Notes: generated by a model from the sequence alone, not told the origin. Positions 34,333 through 44,446 are shown, counted from the first letter of the stretch. The stretch is 64,000 nt of DNA from Exiguobacterium sp. s193 (GCF_018618755.1 NZ_JACSMR010000001.1:698618-762617), one strand, 5' to 3'. Made by a program: numbers and translations.

Positions 34333-34887
34333 TCAAGAATCATATACAGAACCTATAATTCTCATTGGATTACCGGAAACAATAGAACCTTTAGGTACAT
34401 TTTTCGTAACAACGGTTCTCGCACCTATTACAGAGTCTTGTTCTATCGTTACTCCTTTTAAAATAATTGCTTCAGTTCCAATCCAAACATTATCATGAAT
34501 GAATACTGGTTTTGTAATTGGATTATTTCTCTTAGTAGGATTTACACCATGAAAGTCTGAATCATATATGATTACTCTAGGTCCTAAAAGACAGTTTTCC
34601 CCTATTTCTATATTGCTAATTGCTATAATCTCTGATCCATTACCTATAGTAGAATTTCCACCTATAACTATCTTCGATTCTATATTACGTGCTTGAAGCA
34701 ATATCTCTCTTTTAACACTACTGGCTAAATAATATCCAAGGCTACTAGATTTACCTAAATAGATTAATCCCTTTCCGTTGACTCTAGTTTTACAGTGAAT
34801 TCTATAAGAAGATTTTTTTTTCACTTTTTTAATTGTAGCTAATTCAAAGCTTACTTTTAAAAAGACTTTTTTTATTAAATCTATCAT
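34333..34887 (-). CDS. Hexapeptide-repeat acyltransferase (LacA/NodL/CysE-like)
   Basis: A 184-residue left-handed beta-helix protein with hexapeptide turns ([78 protein letters not shown]). The histidine in SDFHG is the likely catalytic base. It probably O- or N-acetylates a sugar of the repeat unit. It overlaps the aminotransferase gene by 4 nt and is AT-rich like its neighbours. Confidence 0.88.
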   Translation of the reverse strand: MIDLIKKVFLKVSFELATIKKVKKKSSYRIHCKTRVNGKGLIYLGKSSSLGYYLASSVKREILLQARNIESKIVIGGNSTIGNGSEIIAISNIEIGENCLLGPRVIIYDSDFHGVNPTKRNNPITKPVFIHDNVWIGTEAIILKGVTIEQDSVIGARTVVTKNVPKGSIVSGNPMRIIGSVYDS

Positions 34888-35975
34888 TTTTCATACCTAT
34901 TTATCACATTAACAATTTTGGAAACTTCTAATTCTGATAAATTAGGATTTAGAGGAATACTTACTATTTTCTTGTGAATTTTCTCGGTTATTTTATACTC
35001 TTCTTTATTTAATTCTTCATACGCTAATTGTTTATGTGGCGGAATTGGATAGTGAATCATTGTTTCAATTTTATTTTCCAGTAAATATTTTTGGAAATCA
35101 TCTCTGTTTTCCACCATTAAAACAAATAAATGCCAAACGTGTTCTTTTTCTATTTTATTGATAGGAACAATAATGTCTGCATTTTTTATTTCTTTTAAAT
35201 AATAAGAAGCAATTTCTTGTCTTTTTTGATTTTCTAAATCTAATCCCCGTAATTTTATACGCAAAAATGCAGCTTGCATCTCATCTAAACGACTGTTAAA
35301 TCCTTTTAGCTTATTTTCGTATTTTTTTGAAGATCCATAATTTCTTAGCATTTTTATTTTTTCAAATAGTTCAGCATCATTAGTAGTTACAGCTCCTCCA
35401 TCCCCAAGTGCCCCCAAGTTTTTACCAGGATAAAAACTGAAGCCCGCAGCATCTCCAAGCGATCCTACTTTCTGATTATTAAACATCGCTCCATGTGCTT
35501 GTGCTCCATCTTCAATCACTTTGATTTTATTATTTTTAGCGATTTTATTTATTATGTCCATATTCGCAACTTTTCCATATAAGTGAACAACTAGTATTGC
35601 TTTCGTTCTTTCTGTTATTTTTTCTTCTATTTTTTCTTCGTCAATATTATAAGTAAGTAATGATGGTTCAACCAAAATTGGTTTCGCACCATTTTGAGAT
35701 ATTGCTAAAATAGATGCTATATAAGTATTAGCTGGAACAATTACTTCATCTCCCGGACCAATATCATACGCTCTTAAAATTAAAGATAATGCCTCCAATC
35801 CATTCGCGACGCCTACACAATACTTGGTACCACAATATTGTGCGAACTCTTTTTCAAATTCAAGTAATTCATTTCCCATTATGTACCAACCACTATCCAG
35901 CACACTTTCAAATGTTTTAAGTAGCTCTTCTTTATACTTTTCATTTGTTACCTTTAAATCTAAAAATTTAATCAT
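34884..35975 (-). CDS. fdtB: DegT/DnrJ/EryC1 sugar aminotransferase, FdtB-like
   Basis: A 363-residue PLP enzyme of fold type I. The PLP lysine is in [18 protein letters not shown], and the aspartate region in [11 protein letters not shown]. [22 protein letters not shown] and the [30 protein letters not shown] block are classic. In context with RmlA, RmlB and an FdtA-type isomerase, it should transaminate the 3-keto group to give dTDP-3-amino-3,6-dideoxyhexose. Assignment as FdtB or QdtB depends on sugar stereochemistry and is not decided here. Confidence 0.88.
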   Translation of the reverse strand: MIKFLDLKVTNEKYKEELLKTFESVLDSGWYIMGNELLEFEKEFAQYCGTKYCVGVANGLEALSLILRAYDIGPGDEVIVPANTYIASILAISQNGAKPILVEPSLLTYNIDEEKIEEKITERTKAILVVHLYGKVANMDIINKIAKNNKIKVIEDGAQAHGAMFNNQKVGSLGDAAGFSFYPGKNLGALGDGGAVTTNDAELFEKIKMLRNYGSSKKYENKLKGFNSRLDEMQAAFLRIKLRGLDLENQKRQEIASYYLKEIKNADIIVPINKIEKEHVWHLFVLMVENRDDFQKYLLENKIETMIHYPIPPHKQLAYEELNKEEYKITEKIHKKIVSIPLNPNLSELEVSKIVNVINRYEK

Positions 35976-36005
35976 GTCTAATTTATTCCTACCTTTAAAT
36001 AGATT

Positions 36006-36542
36006 TTATAAAAAATCGTAAAATTTATTACATTCTTTGCAATAGTTCTCTTGATTTAGTTTATTTCCGCAGTTGCATATATAACCCTTAAAAGTGCTTG
36101 GATTACCATACCAAAGTGTGTTGGGAGGAATATCTTTAGTAACAACGGATCCTGCTCCAATCATTGAATATTCTCCAATTTTGTTTCCTGCAATTACAGT
36201 TGAATTAGCTCCTATAGAAGCACCTTTGGAAACGATTGTTTTTAAGAACTCTGTAGGATACTGTTTTGATCTAGGTGAAATATCGTTTGTAAATGTAACG
36301 TTCGGTCCAATAAAAACCTGATCTCCTAACTCTACTCCATCCCAAATATATACTCCTGATTTAACCGTAACATTATTTCCTATGATTACATCATTCTCTA
36401 CAAAAGTATGATCACATATATTGCATCCTTCTCCAATTTTCGCCCCTTCTAAAATATGAGAAAAAGCCCATATTCTAGTATCCTTCCCTATGCTTTCACT
36501 TTCAACAATAGCATTTGGATGTTTATAAAATTTTTGATTCAA
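36006..36542 (-). CDS. dTDP-3-amino-sugar N-acetyltransferase-like protein with zinc-ribbon tail
   Basis: A 178-residue left-handed beta-helix acyltransferase (SIGKDTRIWAFSHI, IGNNVTVKSGVYIWDGVELG, IVSKGASIGANSTVIAGNKI, YSMIGAGSVVTKDIPPNTL) resembling the QdtC/FdtC/WlbB group. The tail reads ICNCGNKL then YCKEC, a four-cysteine zinc-ribbon-like element after the helix that some family members carry. It starts with TTG at 36542 (GGAG 10 nt upstream) and overlaps the fdtA gene by 20 nt. It likely N-acetylates the amino sugar made by the aminotransferase. Confidence 0.82.
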   Translation of the reverse strand: MNQKFYKHPNAIVESESIGKDTRIWAFSHILEGAKIGEGCNICDHTFVENDVIIGNNVTVKSGVYIWDGVELGDQVFIGPNVTFTNDISPRSKQYPTEFLKTIVSKGASIGANSTVIAGNKIGEYSMIGAGSVVTKDIPPNTLWYGNPSTFKGYICNCGNKLNQENYCKECNKFYDFL

Positions 36543-36936
36543 TACTTTTCAACTCCTTTAAAAATTCTTCATAATTTCGAATATAGTCTGATTCATTATA
36601 AACATCATCAGCTAATACCATAAGAATACAATCATCTGTGAAGTTTAACATTTCGTGCCAGATCATTCTATCAATCAATATTCCATTTTGATTATCATTC
36701 AATAAAATTTCAGATTTAGTTTGTCCATCGTCTAGTATTAAAGAACATTCACCTTGTATACAAAAAATAATTTGTTTTAATTTTTTGTGAGCATGAAATC
36801 CTCTTGGTAAATCTGTTTTTAATTTTTTTAGTAAATATACACGTTTCATTTCAAAACTAAGCATATTATTTTCAATCGATATTAATTCTCCACGACTATC
36901 TGATACCTTATTAAACTTATAGTCAGTTAATTTCAT
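36523..36936 (-). CDS. fdtA: dTDP-4-keto-6-deoxyglucose 3,4-ketoisomerase (FdtA/QdtA type)
   Basis: A 137-residue cupin. The metal-less active-site strand RGFHAHKKLKQIIFCIQGEC is the family hallmark, with ILIDRMIWHEMLNF and VYNESDYIRNYEEF. It moves the keto group from C4 to C3 of dTDP-4-keto-6-deoxyglucose, the step that separates the Fuc3NAc/Qui3NAc route from rhamnose. It lies between rmlB and the acetyltransferase. Whether the product has galacto (FdtA) or gluco (QdtA) configuration cannot be told by eye. Confidence 0.88.
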   Translation of the reverse strand: MKLTDYKFNKVSDSRGELISIENNMLSFEMKRVYLLKKLKTDLPRGFHAHKKLKQIIFCIQGECSLILDDGQTKSEILLNDNQNGILIDRMIWHEMLNFTDDCILMVLADDVYNESDYIRNYEEFLKELKSIESKIL

Positions 36937-37939
36937 TTCTATTACTACTCTCCTTATGGTATTTATTTAAATACCAGTCTATAGTTTTTTTAATACCAGT
37001 TTCAAAAGTCTCATCCGGTTTCCAATCTAAATTATTTATAAGTTTACTAGCATCAATAGCATATCTAAAATCGTGACCTTTTCTATCAGTAACATTTGTG
37101 ATTAATTGTTTATAATCTATTGAATCATTCAAAATTTCATTTAAATATGTACATATAGTATATGCAACTTCTAAATTAGTTTTTTCATTACTTCCACCAA
37201 TTAGATACGTTTCTCCCAAAACACCATTATGGAATATTAGGTCAATAGCTTTACAATGATCTTCTACATAAAGCCAGTCTCTAACGTTTTTACCATCTCC
37301 ATAAATAGGAATCATCTCTTGTGCAATTGCTTTTCTAATAATTGTAGGAATTAGTTTTTCATCATGTTGATTAGGTCCATAATTATTTGAACAATTACTT
37401 GTGATAACATTCATGTTGTAAGTACTGTGATAGCTTCTTACAAAAAAGTCTGAACTCGCTTTACTTGCGCTGTAAGGGCTATTAGGTGCATAAGGGGTTT
37501 GTTCTGTAAAATAACCCTCACTCTCAAGAGTTCCATAAACCTCATCCGTCGAAATATGATAAAAAATAGAATCTCCATCTATAAACGAATTTTTCTTTCT
37601 ACACGCTTCCAATAAATTTATTGTCCCGATAACATTCGTTTCAGCAAAAATCAGAGGATTATTTATTGAGTTATCTACGTGAGATTCGGCAGCAAAATGA
37701 ATAACGTGTTTTATATCGTAATTCGAAAAAATCTTTTCAATTTCTTCTGACTTTCTAATATCAACTTTTTCAAAAATATAATTTTCTTTGTATAATTCAG
37801 ATTTTATTGCTGAGCTATTAGCAGCATACGTACAAGCATCTATATTAACAATAATATAATCACTATATTTTTTTAATAACATCTCAATAAAATTTGATCC
37901 AATAAAACCTAATCCACCTGTAACTAATACATGTTTCAT
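36923..37939 (-). CDS. rmlB: dTDP-glucose 4,6-dehydratase
   Basis: A 338-residue extended SDR: LVTGGLGFIGSNFIEML, HFAAESHVDNSI, the STDEVYGTLES active-site strand, and YSASKASSDFFVRSYHSTY. It converts dTDP-glucose to dTDP-4-keto-6-deoxyglucose. It overlaps fdtA by 14 nt and follows rmlA by 1 nt. No rmlC or rmlD is present in the locus, so the intermediate goes to the 3-amino-sugar branch. Confidence 0.94.
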   Translation of the reverse strand: MKHVLVTGGLGFIGSNFIEMLLKKYSDYIIVNIDACTYAANSSAIKSELYKENYIFEKVDIRKSEEIEKIFSNYDIKHVIHFAAESHVDNSINNPLIFAETNVIGTINLLEACRKKNSFIDGDSIFYHISTDEVYGTLESEGYFTEQTPYAPNSPYSASKASSDFFVRSYHSTYNMNVITSNCSNNYGPNQHDEKLIPTIIRKAIAQEMIPIYGDGKNVRDWLYVEDHCKAIDLIFHNGVLGETYLIGGSNEKTNLEVAYTICTYLNEILNDSIDYKQLITNVTDRKGHDFRYAIDASKLINNLDWKPDETFETGIKKTIDWYLNKYHKESSNRNEIN

Positions 37940-37940
37940 T

Positions 37941-38837
37941 TTATAATTCTCCCACTTTAGAAATTAGTTTTTTTTCATTACAAATATCTAATAAATAATC
38001 TTTATATTCACTTTTTTTCAATGAAGTAGCTAATAAGTATAGCTCTTCACTTGAAATAAAGTTCATTCTATAGGCAACTTCTTCAATACATGCGACTTTA
38101 AATCCTTGCCTTTTCTCAATTGTTTCAATAAATAGTGATGCTTGTAGTAAAGAATCGTGTGTTCCAGTATCTAACCATGCAAAACCTCTGCCTAATAATT
38201 CAACTTTAAGTTTTTTTCTTAGCAAGTATTCATTATTTATATCTGTAATTTCTAATTCTCCTCTTGAAGAAGGTTTTATATTTTTTGCAATATCTATTAC
38301 GTCATTGTCATAAATATATAATCCTGTAACGGCAAAATCTGATTTAGGATTATCTGGTTTTTCTTCTAAAGTCATTACTTTAAAATCGTTATCAAATTCT
38401 ACTACCCCAAACCGCTCTGGATCTTTTACTTTATAGCCAAAAATCGTAGCACCTGCATTATTTTTAACTGCATTTTGAAGAATACTTGGGAATCCTTGGC
38501 CAAAGAAAATGTTATCTCCAAGTATAAGAGTAACGTTATCATTACCAATAAATTCTTCACCTATTATGAATGCTTCTGCTAAACCATTAGGCTCAACTTG
38601 AACTTTATAATCAATACTAATTCCTAAGTTAGTACCATCGCCTAATAGTTTTTTAAATACATCAGTATCTTGGGGTGTAGAAATTATTAAAATTTCTTTT
38701 ATCCCTGCAAACATTAGTACTGAAAGAGAATAAAAAATCATTGGTTTATCATAAATAGGGAGTAATTGTTTCGAAGTTACTGTCGTTAATGGATATAATC
38801 TTGTACCACTACCTCCAGCTAATATAATTCCTTTCAT
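37941..38837 (-). CDS. rmlA: Glucose-1-phosphate thymidylyltransferase
   Basis: A 298-residue nucleotidyltransferase: [52 protein letters not shown] and [14 protein letters not shown]. It makes dTDP-glucose from dTTP and glucose-1-phosphate and commits sugar to the Rml/Fdt branch. Length is typical. AGAGGG precedes the start. It is AT-rich like its neighbours. Confidence 0.94.
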   Translation of the reverse strand: MKGIILAGGSGTRLYPLTTVTSKQLLPIYDKPMIFYSLSVLMFAGIKEILIISTPQDTDVFKKLLGDGTNLGISIDYKVQVEPNGLAEAFIIGEEFIGNDNVTLILGDNIFFGQGFPSILQNAVKNNAGATIFGYKVKDPERFGVVEFDNDFKVMTLEEKPDNPKSDFAVTGLYIYDNDVIDIAKNIKPSSRGELEITDINNEYLLRKKLKVELLGRGFAWLDTGTHDSLLQASLFIETIEKRQGFKVACIEEVAYRMNFISSEELYLLATSLKKSEYKDYLLDICNEKKLISKVGEL

Positions 38838-38857
38838 TGCTTTCCCTCTTTTCTAAT

Positions 38858-39964
38858 TTAAGTTATTTTATTTATTCTTTCCATGTAATGTGCCACGACT
38901 ATTTTTCTATCAAATTCTTTTTTTATTTTGTTATGAGAGTTTAATCCCATTAATTGAAGTTCATATTTTTTTTTCTTTAAAATCTGCTCAATAACATTGC
39001 TTAAATCATTATCATTTTTTTTCTCGAACAAGAATCCATTTTTATTGTTATCTATTGTTTCTTTACATCCCGGAATATTTGAAGCAATTAAAATTCTCCC
39101 CATTGCTCCAGACTCTAATAGCACATTTGAGATTCCTTCTCCTCCATGAGAAGGCTGAATTATACAATGTGATTTTTTAATTATCTCTTTAACATTTTTA
39201 GAATACCCTAGATAATTAATGACTTTTTCGTCACTATACTTTTCTAATATCTTAAAATATTCTTTTTGAGATGGTTCTACATATCCTAAAACATTGAACT
39301 GTACATGCTTATTCGTTTTCTTTATTTTCTCTGCTGCTTTAAGGTATTCATCGATTCCTTTATCTTTCATTATTCGTCCAATATACAGAAAATTAAATTG
39401 ATTACTTTCATCAAATTCCATTTCAGAAAATTTAAAATCATTTAAATTTACACCTGATCCGGGAATAAGAACTGCATTATCAGATATAATTTTATTATCC
39501 TTTAAAAATTTTAAATCACTAGAATTCTGACAAAATACAAAATTTGATTTTTTCAAAGAGACTTTATATATTGATAATAAAAGGTTATTTATCCATCCTT
39601 TATTTATAAAAGCACTCCCTAATCCAGTTATATTGTTTATATGCTTAATCTTTAAGTACCTACTTATTAAACTTCCATACAAATTTGGTTTAAGGGTGTA
39701 TGTTAAAACAACAGATGGATTCACTTTTTTTATAATCTTGTAGTATTGTAAAAGAAGTTTTATCTCTTCGAATATATTTTTTCCTCTTCTATTCAATTTC
39801 ACTTCATGAAATTTGCAACCCATTTCAACTAGTAGATCAACTTTTTCGCCATATGGTAAAACTAGGTTTACTTCGTAATCATTTTTAATTAGTTCTTTAA
39901 TGATTTCTTTTCGAAAATTATACGTATATGCATGATCATTTGATAGTATCATCACTTTTTTCAA
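38858..39964 (-). CDS. Glycosyltransferase family 4 (CapM/PglA-like)
   Basis: A 368-residue GT-B enzyme starting MKKVMILSNDHAYTYNFRKE, with LTYTLKPNLYGSLISRYL, NITGLGSAFINKG and FLYIGRIMKDKGIDEYLKAAE. The donor-binding segment HGGEGISNVLLESGAMGRIL keeps the E(x7)E-type pattern. The acceptor region resembles enzymes adding the second sugar to a lipid-linked N-acetyl-sugar (the PglA/CapM group). It follows the SDR gene with a 4-nt overlap. Confidence 0.88.
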   Translation of the reverse strand: MKKVMILSNDHAYTYNFRKEIIKELIKNDYEVNLVLPYGEKVDLLVEMGCKFHEVKLNRRGKNIFEEIKLLLQYYKIIKKVNPSVVLTYTLKPNLYGSLISRYLKIKHINNITGLGSAFINKGWINNLLLSIYKVSLKKSNFVFCQNSSDLKFLKDNKIISDNAVLIPGSGVNLNDFKFSEMEFDESNQFNFLYIGRIMKDKGIDEYLKAAEKIKKTNKHVQFNVLGYVEPSQKEYFKILEKYSDEKVINYLGYSKNVKEIIKKSHCIIQPSHGGEGISNVLLESGAMGRILIASNIPGCKETIDNNKNGFLFEKKNDNDLSNVIEQILKKKKYELQLMGLNSHNKIKKEFDRKIVVAHYMERINKIT

Positions 39965-40821
39965 TATTCTTTCTCCGATCTGTATATTGATGTAAGAAAA
40001 TCTTTTTCGACAAAATTAATATTATTATCTTCAGAAAAATCACGGCTATAATATAAATCACCAAATATTTTCCTGCATAAATTAATTTTTAAAAGAAAGG
40101 AGAATAAATATTTGTTTAAGTTTATAAATATTACTTTTTTATGATGAATGTTGGCAATTTCTTTAACAATTAAAGAAGTATTCATATAATAGCTGTTTTG
40201 AGGATGATAATATGTTTTAGGACTTTCCTGGTTTATAATCTCTTCAAGATATAAAATTAAATTTTCAATATATATCATGCTTCTTTTATTTTTGATATTT
40301 AAAAACAACGGTGTTTTTTTAGATAAAATTGATAATTTACTATAGTTACCTATAGATTTGAATCCATAAATCATTGGAGGACGCACAATAATTACATTGA
40401 AGTTATCATCTTTTAATTTCTCAATTAAATAATTTTCTGCAAGTAGTTTTGATTTTCCATAATGGGTGTTAGGCTTTAGCTTAGTAAATTGGTCAATCAT
40501 TCCTTCAGTACTTCCAAACACGCTCATCGAACTTACAAATATAAAACTTCTTACTTTTTGCTTTTTACATTCTTCTGCAAACTCACAAGTCAGATTATAG
40601 TTTATTTGATAATATAATTCTCTGTTATATTTAGTTTCTTTTTTATGAGCTATTCCTACCAAATAAATTACTGTATCGTATTTAGATAGATTCTTTTTTT
40701 TAAAATCTAAATTTCTTAAAGAAATAGCATCAACTAAGTAGTCACATTTTTTATTAAATAAATATCTATATAGTTTTTCACCAACATAACTACTTTTTCC
40801 TACCACAAGAATTTTTTTCAT
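39961..40821 (-). CDS. NAD-dependent epimerase/dehydratase of the short-chain family
   Basis: A 286-residue SDR-like protein: VVGKSSYVGEKLYRYL, YDTVIYLVGIAHKKE, FIFVSSMSVFGSTEG, HYGKSKLLAENYLIEKL, VRPPMIYG. The nucleotide loop is unusual (GKSSYVG rather than GxxGxxG), as in some capsule-locus epimerases (WbjF/CapF N-domain-like). Catalytic Ser-Tyr-Lys is present. It could reduce or epimerise a nucleotide sugar; substrate unknown. The start overlaps the stop of the initiating transferase. It is the right-most AT-rich gene. Confidence 0.8.
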   Translation of the reverse strand: MKKILVVGKSSYVGEKLYRYLFNKKCDYLVDAISLRNLDFKKKNLSKYDTVIYLVGIAHKKETKYNRELYYQINYNLTCEFAEECKKQKVRSFIFVSSMSVFGSTEGMIDQFTKLKPNTHYGKSKLLAENYLIEKLKDDNFNVIIVRPPMIYGFKSIGNYSKLSILSKKTPLFLNIKNKRSMIYIENLILYLEEIINQESPKTYYHPQNSYYMNTSLIVKEIANIHHKKVIFINLNKYLFSFLLKINLCRKIFGDLYYSRDFSEDNNINFVEKDFLTSIYRSEKEY

Positions 40822-41453
40822 TATTTTTCCATCTCGCTAGCTGCAACTTCTTTTAAAGCAACTTTTCCAGTTCCACCTTCAACTACTCCCTCACTTTTTA
40901 GAACACTAAAGATAGTCGCTACGAAGCAGCGTGCATCCATCAAGAGTCCCATTCGCTTGATATATTCTCCATCAAGTTTAGCTTTGACTTCAATCGGCAA
41001 TTCATCACGCCCATTGATTTGTGCCCACCCTGTTAGTCCGGGTAGTGTGTCATTGGCTTTATACTTATCTCGCTCGTCGATTAAGTCATACTGATTCCAT
41101 AAAGCGGGGCGAGGTCCGACAAAAGCCATCTCACCTTTAAGTATATTGAATAACTGTGGTAACTCATCTAAACTCGTTTTTCGCAAGAATTTACCGACTC
41201 GCGTGATGTAGACGTCCGGATCGGCAAGTAAATGCGTTGGTGTATCGTTTGGTGTCTCAATGTACATCGTTCGGAATTTTAAAATGTTGAAATGATGTTT
41301 ATTTAAACCAACGCGTTTTTGTTTAAAGAAGACTGGTCCTCGCGATTCTACCTTAATCGCTGCCATGATAAAGGCAAAGACTGGAATCAATATGACACAA
41401 GCAACAAGTGCGATTGAAAAACCAAGACGACGCTTGATTGACATGTAGTTCAC
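40821..41453 (-). CDS. Initiating sugar-phosphate transferase (WcaJ/EpsL/PglC type)
   Basis: A 210-residue polyisoprenyl-phosphate hexose-1-phosphate transferase. It has one N-terminal membrane segment (FSIALVACVILIPVFAFIMA), then the conserved core SRGPVFFKQKRVGLN, ILKFRTM, RKTSLDELPQLFNILKGEMAFVGPRP (the DELPQ and GPRP blocks) and LPGLTGWAQINGRDE. It transfers a sugar phosphate to undecaprenyl phosphate and starts repeat-unit assembly. It uses GTG at 41453 with GAGGGAGG 7 nt upstream. GC content returns to the flanking level here, so it belongs to the conserved shell. Confidence 0.92.
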   Translation of the reverse strand: MNYMSIKRRLGFSIALVACVILIPVFAFIMAAIKVESRGPVFFKQKRVGLNKHHFNILKFRTMYIETPNDTPTHLLADPDVYITRVGKFLRKTSLDELPQLFNILKGEMAFVGPRPALWNQYDLIDERDKYKANDTLPGLTGWAQINGRDELPIEVKAKLDGEYIKRMGLLMDARCFVATIFSVLKSEGVVEGGTGKVALKEVAASEMEK

Positions 41454-41473
41454 TGTAGAACCTCCCTCACCAT

Positions 41474-43324
41474 TTAAATTAGATTTTTTTCACGGACAGC
41501 TACATCATTCGCGATATCGAGTAAGACATTTCGTAACTGCAATGGTGTTTCTTTATGTTGATTGACGAGAGCTAAAATATCCGATACTTGTTCCTTTTGG
41601 CGTGTTCGGCCAACAAAAATTTTCGGGTAGATCGCTTCCGGATCCACTTCGCCGTCTTTTAGCAATTCTTCATACATTTTTTCCCCAGGCCGAATCCCAG
41701 AGAAGACAATCGGCATTTCATCTTCCGTAAACCCACTCAGTTCAATCATGTTCTTCGCAAGGTCAACAATCTTAACCGACTCGCCCATATCAAGGACAAA
41801 TACCTCGCCACCGTCTGCTAAAATCCCTGCTTGAATGACAAGGCGGCTTGCTTCCGGAATCGTCATGAAGAAACGTGTCATCTCCGGATGGGTTACCGTG
41901 ACTGGTCCGCCGGCTAAAATTTGCGACTTAAAGAGTGGAATGACCGATCCCCGACTACCGAGGACATTTCCGAATCGGACGACAGCAAACTTCGTCTGAC
42001 TGCGGCGTCCTAAATCTTGCACAATCATTTCCGCGATGCGTTTTGTTGAGCCCATGACGTTTGTTGGATTCACGGCTTTATCCGTTGAGATCATAACAAA
42101 TCGTTCTGCTTGGAATAAATCAGCCACTTCAGCAACATTTTTTGTTCCATAAACGTTATTTTTGACTGATTCATAAGGATTGGCTTCCATTAACGGCACA
42201 TGCTTATGGGCTGCTGCGTGGAAAACCACGTCTGGTTTATGCATTTCAAATACTTCTTCAAGACGTGTACGGTCCTGGACATCGGCAATGATTGGAATTA
42301 AGTTAATCGGCAACTGTAATCCGCGTAACTCCCGTTCAATCAGGTAGATACTGTTTTCTCCGTGACCGAGCAACAAAATCGTCGTAGGATTAAACTGTAC
42401 AATTTGCCGGCAAATCTCTGAGCCGATTGATCCGCCGGCTCCCGTCACAAGGACTGTCCGCCCTTCAATTTCTGAGCGAATACCTGAGATATCAAGCTCG
42501 ACGGCTTCCCGTCCGAGTAGATCTTCAATTGAAACATCACGAATTGCATTGACCGAGACTTTCCCAGTGACGAGTTCCTCAATCATCGGTAACGTCTGGA
42601 CATCCTTACATAACGTTTTTGCTTCCGTGATCAGTTCAATCCGGCGCTGCTGCGATAGCGAAGGAATCGCAAGGACGATTGCTTCGATTCGGTGTTTTTC
42701 GATTACTGTTTCTAAATCGCCGGTTGTTCCAACGACTTCGATTCCTTGAATCATAAAATGCATGTTTTTTGGATCGTCATCGACAAACGCGACCGGTTTT
42801 AATTCATGGAACGGTGACGCATACAATTGACGAACGAGTGACCGTCCGGCCCGACCGGCACCAATCACGAGTGTACGTTTCCGTGACTTGACCATCCGGC
42901 GTGGTAACGCATATTTGCGCCAGTGCTGACCGATTCCGAGTAGCCGAAGCGCAACACGGATTGCTCCAAGCAACAACAATGAGATACAAAAGCTGAGAAT
43001 CGTAATCCGCTCTAAAATCTGTCCAAAAACAAATTTTTGATAAATCATCAAACCAATTGAACTGATCCCTAGTGATAAAGAAAGCGTTAATGCCTCTTGA
43101 ATACTGGCATACTTCCAGTTCACACGGTACAGCTTCATCAAGAACGCGACAGTTACGAATAATACGGCGAATAACACAGCTGAACGTAATAAAAGTTGTG
43201 TATCAACCAATGAGAATAATTCCTTCGGATACAGGAAAAAATATGCAAAGCTCATTGCGACAATTAGCGCAACTGCATCAATACAGGCTAACGTCAGCGT
43301 TCGATAATAATAATAAAATTTCAT
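41474..43324 (-). CDS. Membrane nucleotide-sugar 4,6-dehydratase (EpsC/CapD/PglF type)
   Basis: A 616-residue protein. Four N-terminal helices precede a first Rossmann domain (KRTLVIGAGRAGRSLVRQL). The catalytic SDR domain follows (VTGAGGSIGSEICRQI, FHAAAHKHVPLMEANPYE, STDKAVNPTNVMGSTKR). This is the UDP-GlcNAc 4,6-dehydratase type, giving UDP-4-keto-6-deoxy-GlcNAc for bacillosamine- or fucosamine-like first sugars. It sits just upstream of the initiating transferase, which would use its product line. Confidence 0.92.
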   Translation of the reverse strand: MKFYYYYRTLTLACIDAVALIVAMSFAYFFLYPKELFSLVDTQLLLRSAVLFAVLFVTVAFLMKLYRVNWKYASIQEALTLSLSLGISSIGLMIYQKFVFGQILERITILSFCISLLLLGAIRVALRLLGIGQHWRKYALPRRMVKSRKRTLVIGAGRAGRSLVRQLYASPFHELKPVAFVDDDPKNMHFMIQGIEVVGTTGDLETVIEKHRIEAIVLAIPSLSQQRRIELITEAKTLCKDVQTLPMIEELVTGKVSVNAIRDVSIEDLLGREAVELDISGIRSEIEGRTVLVTGAGGSIGSEICRQIVQFNPTTILLLGHGENSIYLIERELRGLQLPINLIPIIADVQDRTRLEEVFEMHKPDVVFHAAAHKHVPLMEANPYESVKNNVYGTKNVAEVADLFQAERFVMISTDKAVNPTNVMGSTKRIAEMIVQDLGRRSQTKFAVVRFGNVLGSRGSVIPLFKSQILAGGPVTVTHPEMTRFFMTIPEASRLVIQAGILADGGEVFVLDMGESVKIVDLAKNMIELSGFTEDEMPIVFSGIRPGEKMYEELLKDGEVDPEAIYPKIFVGRTRQKEQVSDILALVNQHKETPLQLRNVLLDIANDVAVREKNLI

Positions 43325-43363
43325 CTATGAAGTTCCTTTCTCTTCATATTTCGCGGGCAATAG

Positions 43364-44257
43364 TTAGACGAGTGATTGGTTCGCTGCCCGCTCTGCGAGC
43401 AGGTCTGCCATCATCTTCGCAACATCATCTCCGAGGTCGTCACGTTTCAACGCAAATTCGAGCGTCGTCTGGATGAAGCCAAGTTTTTCCCCGACGTCAT
43501 AGCGTTTGCCATCAAATTCATAGGCAAAGACCCGTTGCATTTCGTTGAGGCGAGTAATCGCGTCCGTCAACTGGATTTCGCCACCTGAACCGACTTCTTG
43601 AGTTTCGAGGTACTTAAAGATTTCCGGTGTTAATAAGTAACGTCCTAAAATGGCTAAGTTTGATGGTGCCGTTCCCGGCGACGGTTTTTCGACAAATGAT
43701 TTTACCTTATGTAAGTTCTCTGAGATGCTGGTGCTTGGATCAACTATCCCGTAGCGATGTGTGTCTTTATCCGCCACCGGTTGGACACCGATAATCGAAC
43801 TGTTTGTGATGTCGTACTGTTCAATTAACTGGCGTGTACACGGAACGTCTGCTTGGACGATATCATCCCCAAGCATCACGACGAATGGTTCATTGCCGAT
43901 AAAGGCTTTTGCTTGAAGAATTGCATCGCCAAGACCTTTTGGTTTGGATTGACGGATGAAGTGGATATTGATGTTTGTTGTCGCTTCGACTAAATGCAGT
44001 AACTCTGACTTGTTTTTGGCGATTAAATTCGCTTCCAGTTCCGGTACTGAATCGAAGTGATCTTCAATCGCCCGTTTCCCTTTACCGGTGATGATTAAAA
44101 TATCTTCAATCCCCGATTCGATCGCTTCTTCGATAATATATTGAATCGTCGGCTTATCGACGATTGGTAACATTTCTTTCGGCATCGCTTTTGTAGCGGG
44201 TAAAAAGCGTGTCCCAAGACCCGCTGCCGGAATGACTGCCTTTTTTACACGGCTCAT
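43364..44257 (-). CDS. galU: UTP-glucose-1-phosphate uridylyltransferase (copy 2, capsule locus)
   Basis: A 297-residue GalU with the full motif set ([47 protein letters not shown]). Close paralogue of the copy at 7758-8642. It makes UDP-glucose, which the locus's own Ugd and epimerase can turn into UDP-glucuronate and UDP-galacturonate. AGGAG precedes the start by 8 nt. It is the first gene of the long leftward operon; the preceding kinase/phosphatase module has its own terminator at 44393-44424. Confidence 0.95.
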   Translation of the reverse strand: MSRVKKAVIPAAGLGTRFLPATKAMPKEMLPIVDKPTIQYIIEEAIESGIEDILIITGKGKRAIEDHFDSVPELEANLIAKNKSELLHLVEATTNINIHFIRQSKPKGLGDAILQAKAFIGNEPFVVMLGDDIVQADVPCTRQLIEQYDITNSSIIGVQPVADKDTHRYGIVDPSTSISENLHKVKSFVEKPSPGTAPSNLAILGRYLLTPEIFKYLETQEVGSGGEIQLTDAITRLNEMQRVFAYEFDGKRYDVGEKLGFIQTTLEFALKRDDLGDDVAKMMADLLAERAANQSLV

Positions 44258-44392
44258 GAAATCAACTCCTATCTGTAATTTTCGATTACCATAATATAAT
44301 CAAAATTCCATTCTTTATGTAAATTAAGATAACACATCAATGGTTCTTCTTCCATAAAGTTTTCCATATTTTAATAATGTAAGCGTTAACAT

Positions 44393-44424
44393 AGAAAAAA
44401 GAGAGTGCTATTTCACTCTCTTTA
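44393..44424 (-). terminator. Terminator of the Wzz/kinase/phosphatase operon
   Basis: AGAGAGTG-ctatt-CACTCTCT stem, with reverse-strand TTTTTTC following. It separates this operon from galU copy 2. Confidence 0.9.
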
Positions 44425-44446
44425 TCTATTTCTGGTTACTATCACC

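Noticed and set aside
36923..38837. dTDP-rhamnose pathway
   Set aside because: Only rmlA and rmlB are present. The neighbours are ketoisomerase, aminotransferase and acetyltransferase, not RmlC/RmlD.
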